A stretch of DNA of 64,000 nucleotides from CAVUNY01 sp963768585 (lineage in GTDB: Bacteria > Chloroflexota > Anaerolineae > Anaerolineales > Anaerolineaceae). Below, piece after piece: positions 1 to 8,337 of this stretch. Location of the stretch: positions 434,001 through 498,000 of the forward strand of contig CAVYIF010000013.1 of the NCBI GenBank assembly GCA_963768585.1, in the 5' to 3' direction. The notes below the pieces were generated by a model that saw only the letters and a program-made list of their open reading frames with translations, made no database searches and was not told the DNA's origin. Numbering within the stretch: position 1 is the stretch's first letter; every line of letters starts with the position of its first letter. The position numbers and the translations under genes are program-made.

Positions 1-1835
1 ATTTCGGTGATTAAGGTGTTTTCTTTTGTTCTTATTTCTAATTCTTGAACCTTGGCCTGTGTCCTTTCTTGCTCATCATCTGCCGCTTTCGCCAATTGTT
101 TGCGATCTACCAGATTGACAAACATTTCGCCGCTAATTTTTAATAATGCGAGAATTTCTTGTGAAAATTCCACTTCTTTCTTAATCGCCTCAAACCCGAG
201 ATATCCCACCAGAGATCGGTTGGAAATCAGCGGAATAGCGGTGAATGACTTAATGCCTTTTGCCTGTAAATATCCCACTGCTTCATCCCGTTCCATGCTC
301 AAGGCAGATATTTTCTGAAAATGGATCGTCTCCAATTGGTTCAGCTTATTGAGAATTGATTGAAACTCGTTTTCTGAAATATCTTTTAGCTCATCAAATT
401 TTTTGTTTTTTTGGCTGCTGTAGCTGTATGCTTGCTCACCCCTTCCCTCATTTGGAAACATTATCAGGTAGCCTCGATCCACCCCAATTAGCTTTACGAT
501 CGTTTCCAGTGCATGCGTGATTGCTTCATCAATTTTCTCAATATCCACATTGATAAAATATGTCGATATCACCGCCAGAATATGCTCGATCCTGTTTCGG
601 TATTGTATTTTCTCAAGTTTTTGCAGCCATTCCTGGCCTTCAACTTCATGACTGTCATTGCCTTCGATTAATTTAAGCTGGTTCGCGGCAATATGTGTCA
701 AAATACTCAGGAGACTTACCTGTTCAGCATTAAAAGATTCTGCGTTGTTTTCATAAAATAAGGTCAGGACATATAAAGGTTGGCTGGTTGTTGTTATTGG
801 AAGGCCGATAGCAGCTGAAAAATCCGCATCCCGAATCCAGGAGGTCCGATCTGGCCAATTTTGATATTTCTCTACTACCTGGACCTGCCCAGATTTCCAG
901 ACCTTCCAGGGTAAATCTCTGCCCATCTTAATTTGGGTTCCAATCAAATTCGCCAACTTGCCAACGCCGTATTTTAAAACAGCAGCTGATCCGTCGGGCA
1001 TGATTTGCCAGATTCCGACCTGGTCGGTAGTCACAGTTTTGCCGGACGATTTCACAACCCGTTCTAACAAGACTGATCGATCCACAACCATTGTAAGATC
1101 CGGGAGAAATTCTTTTAGCTGATCAATGCTGTCTTTAATGGTTTGGTTTTCTTCTTCAATCTGTTTTTGAAAGGTAATATCCTGACCGGAAACCAGGAGC
1201 GTTGTTCTATCCCGGTTATCTTCATTCAAAGGGATTCTGGAGAATCGAATCCATCGAATTCCATCCACGCCGCGGATTTCCTCGTCGCGCATGGCTGGAA
1301 TCCCCGAATTTAGGATTTTTTCCTCCTCCTGGCGAAAGGCGACAGCCTGTACCCGTGGGAAGAACTTGAAGTCCGATTCCCCGACCAGATTTTGCCCTTT
1401 TTTGCCGAGAAAATATTGATAAACAGGATTTGTGTATAGATAGTTGCCGAGATGATCTTTAAGGATCACCATAAACGGCACTTTTTCAAATCCTGCCCGG
1501 TAGCGCTCTAGTTCTGAAAGAACAGCCATGTTTCCCGTGGTTTCAGCTGATGTTGTATTCGCCAGTGAAAGCAAGCCGAAAAGAAGCGACCCACTCCCGA
1601 TCAACATTAAAATCATGGTCACAATTTCTATCAAATCGAGATCCAATCCCTGGACCATATAATTCTGATAGGCTGTATATCCAGCTATAGCTGAAAGCAC
1701 GAAGCAGGCAAACGCCAGTGCAACCCAGGCTATTGGATGTTGGCTCTGGCGAATTGGTTTGAATACCAGAATGCCGGCAAGTAAGAATATCAATGCTGAT
1801 ACACCAAAGCCAATAGCCTCAATTGTAAAATTCAT
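1..1835 (-). CDS. membrane-anchored PAS/GAF sensor protein, C-terminus beyond window
   Basis: An open frame of 611 codons runs from an ATG at 1835 off the left edge without a stop. I translated it by hand on the minus strand. Residues 1-92 hold about three hydrophobic segments (roughly 8-24, 36-55, 67-92). Residues 105-225 form a PAS-like domain, with the pattern F-x-K-V-P-F-M-V-I-L-K-D near residue 117 and the closing R-I-P-L...GQDIT at 200-221. Two GAF-like domains follow; the second ends in LVGYLGFEAI, the usual last strand of a GAF domain. A charged coiled-coil stretch begins near the edge, so the output domain (histidine kinase, GGDEF or phosphatase) lies outside the window and cannot be named. 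It is divergent from the exonuclease III gene across about 100 bp. The sensor role is confident; the signal and output are unknown. Confidence 0.8.
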   Translation of the reverse strand, partial: MNFTIEAIGFGVSALIFLLAGILVFKPIRQSQHPIAWVALAFACFVLSAIAGYTAYQNYMVQGLDLDLIEIVTMILMLIGSGSLLFGLLSLANTTSAETTGNMAVLSELERYRAGFEKVPFMVILKDHLGNYLYTNPVYQYFLGKKGQNLVGESDFKFFPRVQAVAFRQEEEKILNSGIPAMRDEEIRGVDGIRWIRFSRIPLNEDNRDRTTLLVSGQDITFQKQIEEENQTIKDSIDQLKEFLPDLTMVVDRSVLLERVVKSSGKTVTTDQVGIWQIMPDGSAAVLKYGVGKLANLIGTQIKMGRDLPWKVWKSGQVQVVEKYQNWPDRTSWIRDADFSAAIGLPITTTSQPLYVLTLFYENNAESFNAEQVSLLSILTHIAANQLKLIEGNDSHEVEGQEWLQKLEKIQYRNRIEHILAVISTYFINVDIEKIDEAITHALETIVKLIGVDRGYLIMFPNEGRGEQAYSYSSQKNKKFDELKDISENEFQSILNKLNQLETIHFQKISALSMERDEAVGYLQAKGIKSFTAIPLISNRSLVGYLGFEAIKKEVEFSQEILALLKISGEMFVNLVDRKQLAKAADDEQERTQAKVQELEIRTKENTLITE

Positions 1836-1936
1836 TTATCCCAATCCCTTATGACGGAACCATTTAGAGTAATTCTATATTCGATTATATGGGAGGTGGT
1901 AAGATTCGAGTATCTTATTATTGAGGTGCACCCTAA

Positions 1937-2710
1937 ATGCGGATCACGACCTGGAATGTAAATGGATTACGCGCAATTACGAAGAAAAATTTCTTTGAAG
2001 ATGTTGATTCGATTCAGCCTGATGTGCTTTGTTTACAGGAAATTAAAGCGCGGCCTGAGCAACTTGACCACGGAACAATGTCCACAATTCAAAATCGTTT
2101 TTCATATCTTACCTGGAACCCGGCCCAACGCCCTGGATACAGCGGAACTACAACCTGGGCGAAAACCGAACCTGTGGAGGTGAAATTAGGGTTGGACGCT
2201 GAGAAATTTGATGGCGAAGGTCGCGTGATCGCCAGCAAATTTCCGGAGTTCTGGCTGTTCAATATTTACTTTCCGAATGGCCAGCGCGACCTGGGGCGTG
2301 TGCCTTATAAGCTTGATTTCTACAAAAGATTGCTTGAAATCTGCGACGAACTGCATGAAAGCGGCCAAAAGATAATATTAACCGGTGACTTTAATACTGC
2401 TCACCAGGAAATTGATCTGCGCCATCCAAAACCAAATTCTACCGCGACAGGATTCTTGCCCGAAGAGCGGGTCTGGATCGACCATTATCTGGATCACGGG
2501 TTTGTCGATGCATTTCGTAAGCTTTACCCAGAAAAGGTAGAATACACCTGGTGGACCTACATCTCGAATGCCCGCAAAAATAATACTGGCTGGCGCCTGG
2601 ATTATTATCTGATCTCAGCTTCGCTCATGGATCAGGTGTCAGACGTGATAAACCACACCGAGATTCTTGGATCCGACCATTGCCCGGTTACTTTATTAAT
2701 CGACACATAA
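1937..2710 (+). CDS. xth: exodeoxyribonuclease III / AP endonuclease
   Basis: This is a 257-residue member of the exonuclease III (Xth/ExoA) branch of the endonuclease-exonuclease-phosphatase fold, which cuts DNA at abasic sites and trims 3' blocked ends in base excision repair. Visible motifs in order are N-terminal TTWNVNGLRA, the metal-binding Glu in LQEIKA, GDFNTAHQEID, and the C-terminal catalytic SDHCPV. Length matches the family (about 250-270). GAGGTG lies 8 bases before the ATG and supports this start. It stands alone between a divergent sensor gene and the prp operon; I see no link to either. Confidence 0.95.
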   Translation: MRITTWNVNGLRAITKKNFFEDVDSIQPDVLCLQEIKARPEQLDHGTMSTIQNRFSYLTWNPAQRPGYSGTTTWAKTEPVEVKLGLDAEKFDGEGRVIASKFPEFWLFNIYFPNGQRDLGRVPYKLDFYKRLLEICDELHESGQKIILTGDFNTAHQEIDLRHPKPNSTATGFLPEERVWIDHYLDHGFVDAFRKLYPEKVEYTWWTYISNARKNNTGWRLDYYLISASLMDQVSDVINHTEILGSDHCPVTLLIDT

Positions 2711-2890
2711 ACTGTCACCAGCCTCTAACTCATTTTACAGGGCACTTTTGGGATAACATCTGCTTTATGTGACCTGAATTTCTTTTACGCCCTCCCGTCT
2801 GAAAAAACTTTTAATGTTGAGATTTACAGGCTGGAACAATTTGGGTATACAATATCTTTTAGAGATGATACACCCAAATAAGGATAACTC

Positions 2891-3778
2891 ATGCTCGTAC
2901 ATTCTTCACCAGGCGCTCGTTTTCAAACAGCTTTGATTGATGAGAACCCCCTCCAAATTGTTGGGACGATCAACGCCTATTCCGCACGTATGGCAGAAAA
3001 GGTTGGTTTTAGAGCCATTTATTTGTCTGGAGGAGGTGTATCCGCTGCATCTTTAAGCGTTCCCGACCTGGGGATTATCACGTTGGAGGATATTCTGATC
3101 GATGCCCGCCGCATCACAGACGCGACTGATTTACCGCTGCTGGTTGATGTGGATACAGGTTTTGGTAGTGCCTTTAATATAGCCCGCACTGTGCGCTCAT
3201 TGATCAAAGCTGGTGCCGCAGCAATGCATATTGAAGATCAGGTCCAGGCGAAACGCTGTGGTCACCGGCCCGGCAAAGCGCTGGTGTCAAAAGAAGAAAT
3301 GGCAGATCGGTTAAAAGCTGCTGTGGATGCCAGAAAAGATCCTTCCTTCAAAATTATGGCGCGCACGGATGCACTCGCAGTCGAGGGGCTCGAAGCCGCT
3401 CTTGACCGGGTGCACACTTATGTCCAGGAAGGTGCTGATTATATTTTCGCGGAGGCGGTGACCGACCCATCCATGTATGCCGCATTTGCACAGGATGCCG
3501 GCGTGCCCATCCTGGCGAACATGACGGAATTCGGCAAAACCCCTTTGTTATCCCGGGATGAGCTTAAAAAAGCCGGAGTGGATATGGTTCTGTATCCGCT
3601 TTCGGCTTTCAGAGCAATGAGCTTGGCTGCACTTCAAGTTTTTAAGGTCATTCGCGAACAAGGTACGCAATCAAGTATGCTGGCGCAAATGCAAACCCGT
3701 TCAGATTTGTATGAAATGTTGGACTACCTGTCTTACGAACAAAAATTAAACGAGTTATTTACTCAAAAGGAAGAATAA
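2891..3778 (+). CDS. prpB: methylisocitrate lyase
   Basis: A 295-residue enzyme of the isocitrate lyase/PEP mutase superfamily. It cleaves 2-methylisocitrate to pyruvate and succinate, the last step of the methylcitrate cycle for propionyl-CoA. The active-site signature KRCGH is present (in QAKRCGHRPGK), as are the metal-site strand LLVDVDTGFG and HIEDQ. An AAGGA ribosome site precedes the ATG. Its stop overlaps the prpC start as TAATG, which implies translational coupling. On sequence alone oxaloacetate decarboxylase or other PEP-mutase relatives are possible, but placement next to prpC and prpD settles the assignment. Confidence 0.95.
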   Translation: MLVHSSPGARFQTALIDENPLQIVGTINAYSARMAEKVGFRAIYLSGGGVSAASLSVPDLGIITLEDILIDARRITDATDLPLLVDVDTGFGSAFNIARTVRSLIKAGAAAMHIEDQVQAKRCGHRPGKALVSKEEMADRLKAAVDARKDPSFKIMARTDALAVEGLEAALDRVHTYVQEGADYIFAEAVTDPSMYAAFAQDAGVPILANMTEFGKTPLLSRDELKKAGVDMVLYPLSAFRAMSLAALQVFKVIREQGTQSSMLAQMQTRSDLYEMLDYLSYEQKLNELFTQKEE

Positions 3779-4941
3779 TGGACAAAACCACCGCAACAAT
3801 CAAACCAGAAGCTCCCAGGAAGAAATCTGTAGCCTTATCAGGCGTAGAAGCTGGCCAAACCGCAATCTGCACCGTAGGCACTAACGGGAAAGAGCTTCAA
3901 TACCGTGGATATGAGATTCAAGACCTGGCTCAAAATGCCACATTCGAAGAAGTTGCTTTCTTATTAATCCATGAGGAACTCCCCAATCATTATTTTCTCT
4001 CTCGGTATAAACAAAAATTGGCGTCGATGCGCGGCCTTCCACAACCAGTCAAGGCGGTTCTTGAACAGATTCCCACATCTGCCCAACCAATGGATGTTTT
4101 GCGAACCGGTTGCTCCATCATGGGAACGCTCCTGCCTGAAGGAGAAAATCGAAAAATGAGTGAAGCACGCAATATAGCCGATCGTCTGCTTTCTGCCTTT
4201 CCCGCGATGCTCACTTATTGGTACCACTATGCACGTAATGGCAAAAGGATCGATGTCGAAACAGATGAAGAATCACTTGCCGGTCATTTCTTGCACCTCC
4301 TCGAGGGGCACTCACCAACGGCTTCCTTTGCCAGGGCCCTGGATGTCTCTCTAATTCTTTATGCAGAACACGGATTTAATGCCTCGACCTTCACCAGCCG
4401 GGTTATTTCAGGCACAGGATCTGATATTTATTCTGCCACCACCGGTGCCATCGGCGCACTACGCGGTTTCAAACACGGCGGAGCCAACGAAGGCGCTATG
4501 GAACTCATCGACCAATTCCGCAATCCGGATGAAGCAGAGGTCGGTATTTTGAAGAAATTGGCCAATAAGGAGATTGTTTTGGGATTTGGTCATCCGGTTT
4601 ACACCATTTCCGATCCACGTTCAGCCATAATCAAGAAAATTGCCCGTGATTTATGTGATGAACTGGGTATTATGGTTCTATTTGATATTTCAGAGCGCAT
4701 AGAGAATGTGATGTGGAATGAACGGCACCTGTTCCCGAATCTGGATTGGTACAGTGCTGTCGTTTATCGCGCTCTCGGCATCCCCACCCGCATGTTCACC
4801 ACACTCTTCGTCATGGCGCGAACCGCAGGTTGGTCTACCCATATCCTGGAACAGCGCTCTGACAATAAAATCATCCGTCCAAGCGCTCGTTATATTGGGC
4901 CATCACCTCGACCGTACATCCCACTGGAGAGGCGCCCTTAG
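3778..4941 (+). CDS. prpC: 2-methylcitrate synthase (citrate synthase family)
   Basis: A 387-residue type II-like citrate synthase that condenses propionyl-CoA with oxaloacetate. Family motifs are visible: GGANEGAM around the first catalytic His region, GFGHPVY, and the C-terminal catalytic segment followed by HILEQR and SARYIGP. The short size (under 400 residues) and position between prpB and prpD argue for methylcitrate synthase rather than the housekeeping citrate synthase, although such enzymes often accept acetyl-CoA as well. The N-terminus has about 20 extra polar residues before the fold begins. It starts inside the prpB stop codon and ends 7 bases before prpD. Confidence 0.93.
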   Translation: MDKTTATIKPEAPRKKSVALSGVEAGQTAICTVGTNGKELQYRGYEIQDLAQNATFEEVAFLLIHEELPNHYFLSRYKQKLASMRGLPQPVKAVLEQIPTSAQPMDVLRTGCSIMGTLLPEGENRKMSEARNIADRLLSAFPAMLTYWYHYARNGKRIDVETDEESLAGHFLHLLEGHSPTASFARALDVSLILYAEHGFNASTFTSRVISGTGSDIYSATTGAIGALRGFKHGGANEGAMELIDQFRNPDEAEVGILKKLANKEIVLGFGHPVYTISDPRSAIIKKIARDLCDELGIMVLFDISERIENVMWNERHLFPNLDWYSAVVYRALGIPTRMFTTLFVMARTAGWSTHILEQRSDNKIIRPSARYIGPSPRPYIPLERRP

Positions 4942-4948
4942 AAAAAAT

Positions 4949-6391
4949 ATGGATAATCGATCGCAAAATATTAAACCTGCACCCGACCAGGTATTGATCG
5001 ATATTGTCGATTATGTAACCGGCGACTTAGTCGAAAATGAGGAAGCCGTTTCTACAGCTCGTTTGTGCCTGATGGATGCATTGGGTTGTGCCATCGCCGC
5101 CCTGGCTTTTCCCGCATGTACCAAGCTTCTCGGCCCTATTGTGCCTGGAACAACCGTTCCGTTTGGAGCTCGTGTTCCAGGCACGACCTACCAGCTCGAT
5201 CCAATTAATGCCAGTTTTAATTTTGGTACCATGATCCGCTGGCTGGATTACAATGACACCTGGTTGGCTGCTGAATGGGGCCACCCTTCAGACAACCTGG
5301 GTGGGATCTTGATGGTAGCCGATTGGTTATCCAGAACAGCAAATACAAATCAACAAAAATCATTGTTAATCAAGGATGTCTTGCGTGGGGTTATTCAGGC
5401 TTACGAAATACAAGGGATCCTGGCCTTAGAAAACAGTTTCAACCGGGTTGGGTTGGATCACGTACTCCTGGTAAAAATTGCATCAACCGCTGTGGTTGCC
5501 CGAATGATGGGCGGCTCACATCAGCAGATTCTCAACGCAGTCTCCAATGCCTGGATTGATGGGCAGGCGCTCCGTACCTATCGTCACGCCCCAAATACTG
5601 GTTCACGCAAATCTTGGGCAGCCGGCGATGCAACCAGCCGCGGCGTCCGATTGGCCTGGATGGCCTTAAAGGGAGAAATGGGCTATCCATCTGCATTAAC
5701 CGCCAAAACCTGGGGGTTTAATGATGTTTTATTCCATGGGAAGGATATCAGCCGTTCCCGACCTTATACCGATTATGTCATCCGAAATATCTTGTTCAAG
5801 GTGTCTTTTCCGGCGGAATTCCACGCCCAAACAGCCGTTGAAGCCGCGATTCAGCTTCACCCTCAGATCAAAGACCGTTTGGATGAAATTGAAAAGGTAG
5901 TCATCACTACTCAAGAATCCGCGATCCGGATTATCGATAAACAGGGACCACTCCATAATCCCGCCGATCGCGATCATTGTATTCAATATATGACCGCTGT
6001 CGGGTTAATCTTCGGTAATTTGACTGCGGACGATTACGAAGACCAACGCGCGCTGGATCCGCGCATCGACATTCTACGGGGGAAGATGGTTTGCGTAGAG
6101 GACCCTCAATATTCTCGAGATTATTTGGATCCGGATAAACGTTCGATTGCGAATGCGGTCCAGGTTTTCTTTAAGAACGGCACGCATACTGATAAAGTTG
6201 AGGTGCACTACCCGATCGGTCATCGCCGTCGTAGAACGGAGGCCGTACCATTGCTTAAGCAAAAATTTAAAGACAACTTAAGCACCCACTTTCCTCCTTT
6301 ACAAGGATCAGCCATTCTGGATCTATTTTCTAAATCAGCTGTCCTGGATGAGACCCCGGTGGACCAGTTGATCGATTTATTTGCTGAATAA
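4949..6391 (+). CDS. prpD: 2-methylcitrate dehydratase (MmgE/PrpD family)
   Basis: A 480-residue MmgE/PrpD protein, expected to dehydrate 2-methylcitrate to 2-methyl-cis-aconitate. The family pattern AEWGHPSDNLGG is present, as are the N-terminal TARLCLMDALGCAIAAL helix and SFPAEFHAQTAVEAA. The frame is open upstream to 4718 inside prpC, but the ATG at 4949 lies 7 bases after the prpC stop and begins the recognisable domain, so I chose it. This completes a prpBCD cycle. No prpE, acnD/prpF or prpR lies nearby, so propionate activation and the hydratase for the isomerisation step must be encoded elsewhere. Confidence 0.94.
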   Translation: MDNRSQNIKPAPDQVLIDIVDYVTGDLVENEEAVSTARLCLMDALGCAIAALAFPACTKLLGPIVPGTTVPFGARVPGTTYQLDPINASFNFGTMIRWLDYNDTWLAAEWGHPSDNLGGILMVADWLSRTANTNQQKSLLIKDVLRGVIQAYEIQGILALENSFNRVGLDHVLLVKIASTAVVARMMGGSHQQILNAVSNAWIDGQALRTYRHAPNTGSRKSWAAGDATSRGVRLAWMALKGEMGYPSALTAKTWGFNDVLFHGKDISRSRPYTDYVIRNILFKVSFPAEFHAQTAVEAAIQLHPQIKDRLDEIEKVVITTQESAIRIIDKQGPLHNPADRDHCIQYMTAVGLIFGNLTADDYEDQRALDPRIDILRGKMVCVEDPQYSRDYLDPDKRSIANAVQVFFKNGTHTDKVEVHYPIGHRRRRTEAVPLLKQKFKDNLSTHFPPLQGSAILDLFSKSAVLDETPVDQLIDLFAE

Positions 6392-6429
6392 ACGAATCTT
6401 TGGGCAGGCTGGATGCTTCCCCTTTATTT

Positions 6430-7410
6430 TTATGGAACGGGCGTTTGTTCAAGGGTAGGTACCAGTTGCGGGATTGTTTGCATCAGCATTGCGAGCGAAA
6501 TCCGAATTGAGGCATTCAATTCGGCCTTTCCCTGGGTTTCCGCTAATTTCGACGCTGTCTCATAAGCATCAATGGCCTCCCCATAATTCTGGAGGAGTTC
6601 ATTTGCTCTTCCCAAATAAAAATATCCTTCTGCTGAAGCAGGATCTTCTCGGATAACTTTCTTTGAGTCCGCGAGAGAAGATTGATAATCTCCTACAGTT
6701 AACCAGGATTGTGCCCGTAGCAGCAAAAAACTGACCTGATCCCCTAATGCGGTTTCCGCTCTATTAAAATCATTGTTGGCTTGCCCAATATTACCTAACT
6801 TTGTCTGAATTACGCCGCGCATCACAAAAAGATCAGCATCAGAGGGTGCGTAGTCTAAAGCCTGATTGATTTCAACTAACGCTTTTGTAAGATCACCTTG
6901 CGCAAGGTACTGGTCTGCGTTCATTTGATGGGTGTATTTACCGGTTACCGCAGCATCTGGTTTTAGAAAATTGTCGTAAACAACAGAGATCACCACCAAC
7001 AATAAACCAACAACACCTGCACCAATTAATATTTTGCTGAGACTTTTTTTCCATTGATTAACGTATATTTTATCCAGATGCCACCATTGAAAATCCTGTC
7101 CTGAAGGGCACTGCTGGCGGAGGAGTTTGAGTTGTTTCATCCCTCCCAAATCATTGAGTACTTTTTTTGCGCTTTTCTCAAGACTAACCATCAAATAATT
7201 GAATTGGGCAGCTTCAGCTTTTACAGGTAACCCCTTCTGCCTCATATCATCAATTCTTTGTTGGGCTTCATCCATCTTGACTAACATTTTTTGCGTATCA
7301 ATCAATCTCCCCTGACCAACGTGGCTGATATCAATCTCAAGTTGATCGAGTAATTCATTGAGCGGAACCGCACGAACTTCATTCCTGAACTTAGAATAAT
7401 CGAATCCCAT
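6430..7410 (-). CDS. membrane-anchored TPR protein
   Basis: A 326-residue protein with a helical N-terminal region (1-120), one transmembrane segment (about 126-147), and a C-terminal half (160-300) made of tetratricopeptide repeats such as DLFVMRGVIQTKLGNIGQANNDF and SAEGYFYLGRANELLQNYGEA. TPR arrays bind protein partners; no catalytic motif is visible. It converges on prpD and is followed upstream by a small membrane protein on the same strand. Function unknown; a scaffold or assembly role is only an inference from the fold. Confidence 0.8.
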   Translation of the reverse strand: MGFDYSKFRNEVRAVPLNELLDQLEIDISHVGQGRLIDTQKMLVKMDEAQQRIDDMRQKGLPVKAEAAQFNYLMVSLEKSAKKVLNDLGGMKQLKLLRQQCPSGQDFQWWHLDKIYVNQWKKSLSKILIGAGVVGLLLVVISVVYDNFLKPDAAVTGKYTHQMNADQYLAQGDLTKALVEINQALDYAPSDADLFVMRGVIQTKLGNIGQANNDFNRAETALGDQVSFLLLRAQSWLTVGDYQSSLADSKKVIREDPASAEGYFYLGRANELLQNYGEAIDAYETASKLAETQGKAELNASIRISLAMLMQTIPQLVPTLEQTPVP

Positions 7411-7471
7411 TTTTTCTTTTTTGCCTCGCGCCTGATTATACTTTGAGGAGATATATTATTTGGTAATTAAA

Positions 7472-7500
7472 CAAAAAAGCGGCGAAAATCTCCGCCGCTT
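7472..7500 (-). terminator. intrinsic terminator after the small membrane protein gene
   Basis: An 8-bp stem (AAGCGGCG at 7477-7484 with CGCCGCTT at 7493-7500) is followed on the minus strand by a run of six T. It lies directly downstream of the minus-strand gene ending at 7517 and upstream of the TPR gene. Confidence 0.8.
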
Positions 7501-7516
7501 AATTCGTCATGAAAAT

Positions 7517-7915
7517 TTACTCACGATAAAATCCCATTCTGACCTCAGGCAGCTCCATGTACCAAAGGAAAAATGCTGAAAAAGCCATCGACAGCAATGA
7601 CAAGACTACATATGCAGTGTTAAATACCTGGACACCGCCCTGGTTATATGTGGCATGTGGGAAAAACATCATCAACCGACTGATGATGTTGAATCCCTGA
7701 GAAAATAAAATCAGAGACCAAGGCCAGGTTGAAATAGATCGCCTGAAGATTTGGACGGTGGAAACCAAAGCTAAGACAGCCAGGATTACCGGTAACCACC
7801 ACTCTTGTGAGGTGGGACTGAATGCTTCCGGTGGGAAAAGCACCATCGGGACAAATTGCAAAATCAGCATAACCGATATTATTCCTGGTCTTGTAAGCGT
7901 GTGGCGAAAAGTCAT
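7517..7915 (-). CDS. small four-helix membrane protein, unknown
   Basis: A 132-residue hydrophobic protein with about four membrane segments (near residues 10-28, 42-58, 66-82 and 100-120). I recognise no family. A good promoter (7974-8003, minus) and a terminator (7472-7500) bracket it, so it appears to be a single-gene transcription unit, which supports it being real. Function cannot be inferred. Confidence 0.65.
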   Translation of the reverse strand: MTFRHTLTRPGIISVMLILQFVPMVLFPPEAFSPTSQEWWLPVILAVLALVSTVQIFRRSISTWPWSLILFSQGFNIISRLMMFFPHATYNQGGVQVFNTAYVVLSLLSMAFSAFFLWYMELPEVRMGFYRE

Positions 7916-7973
7916 GGGATGTCTCCTGATTGGATAAGAGCAGGGAAAAACACAATTGAAAATATAAGATAAA

Positions 7974-8003
7974 ATTTTAATGGAAAGCTAAGGTTATTGT
8001 CAA
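7974..8003 (-). promoter_or_regulatory. sigma-70-type promoter for the small membrane protein gene
   Basis: On the minus strand TTGACA (8003-7998) is separated by 18 bases from TAAAAT (7979-7974), about 60 bases before the ATG at 7915. Confidence 0.6.
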
Positions 8004-8058
8004 GTTACAGATACTGCCAATTATTTACAGCACACTTCGTTTTTGTGTTGGTAGTTTC

Positions 8059-8087
8059 TTGACAATTCTGTAAATAACGTGTATATT
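8059..8087 (+). promoter_or_regulatory. sigma-70-type promoter of the liv operon
   Basis: TTGACA (8059-8064), a 17-base spacer and TATATT (8082-8087) form a near-consensus promoter pointing to livK. Transcription would begin near 8094, leaving a 5' leader of roughly 245 bases. Confidence 0.75.
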
Positions 8088-8337
8088 GTCACAATTAAAC
8101 TCAGTTCCCCCCTTTTTTATATTTTTCTGTTTGTTTTATTTTCTGTCCCAGTCAATATTTACCTGTCAAACGGTTTTTAAATTAAACGTTTCGAATTCTT
8201 CTCTGAAATGGAGGTGATATCAAATTTTCTAGGATTTAAACACAATGTGTAGACAGCCTCCTGCTCATTGTGCAAATGCTCTGGTAGGCTTTTAGTCGCC
8301 AAATACATTACATAAACATTGTGAGGAGAAAAAAGTC

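Larger units (their letters stand above)
7916..8337. other. 422-bp divergent intergenic region with a long liv leader
   Basis: No coding sequence is seen. The region holds back-to-back promoters (minus at 7974-8003, plus at 8059-8087) and then an untranslated leader of about 245 bases before livK. Inside the leader CACAATG (8241-8247) and CATTGTG (8266-8272) form an inverted repeat, and CATTGTG recurs at 8317-8323 just before the ribosome site. The leader is long enough for an RNA regulatory element, but I recognise no known riboswitch class in it. Confidence 0.6.

Noticed and set aside
4718..4948. An N-terminal extension of PrpD inside prpC
   Set aside because: It would overlap prpC by over 220 bases and adds no family sequence; ATG 4949 fits.
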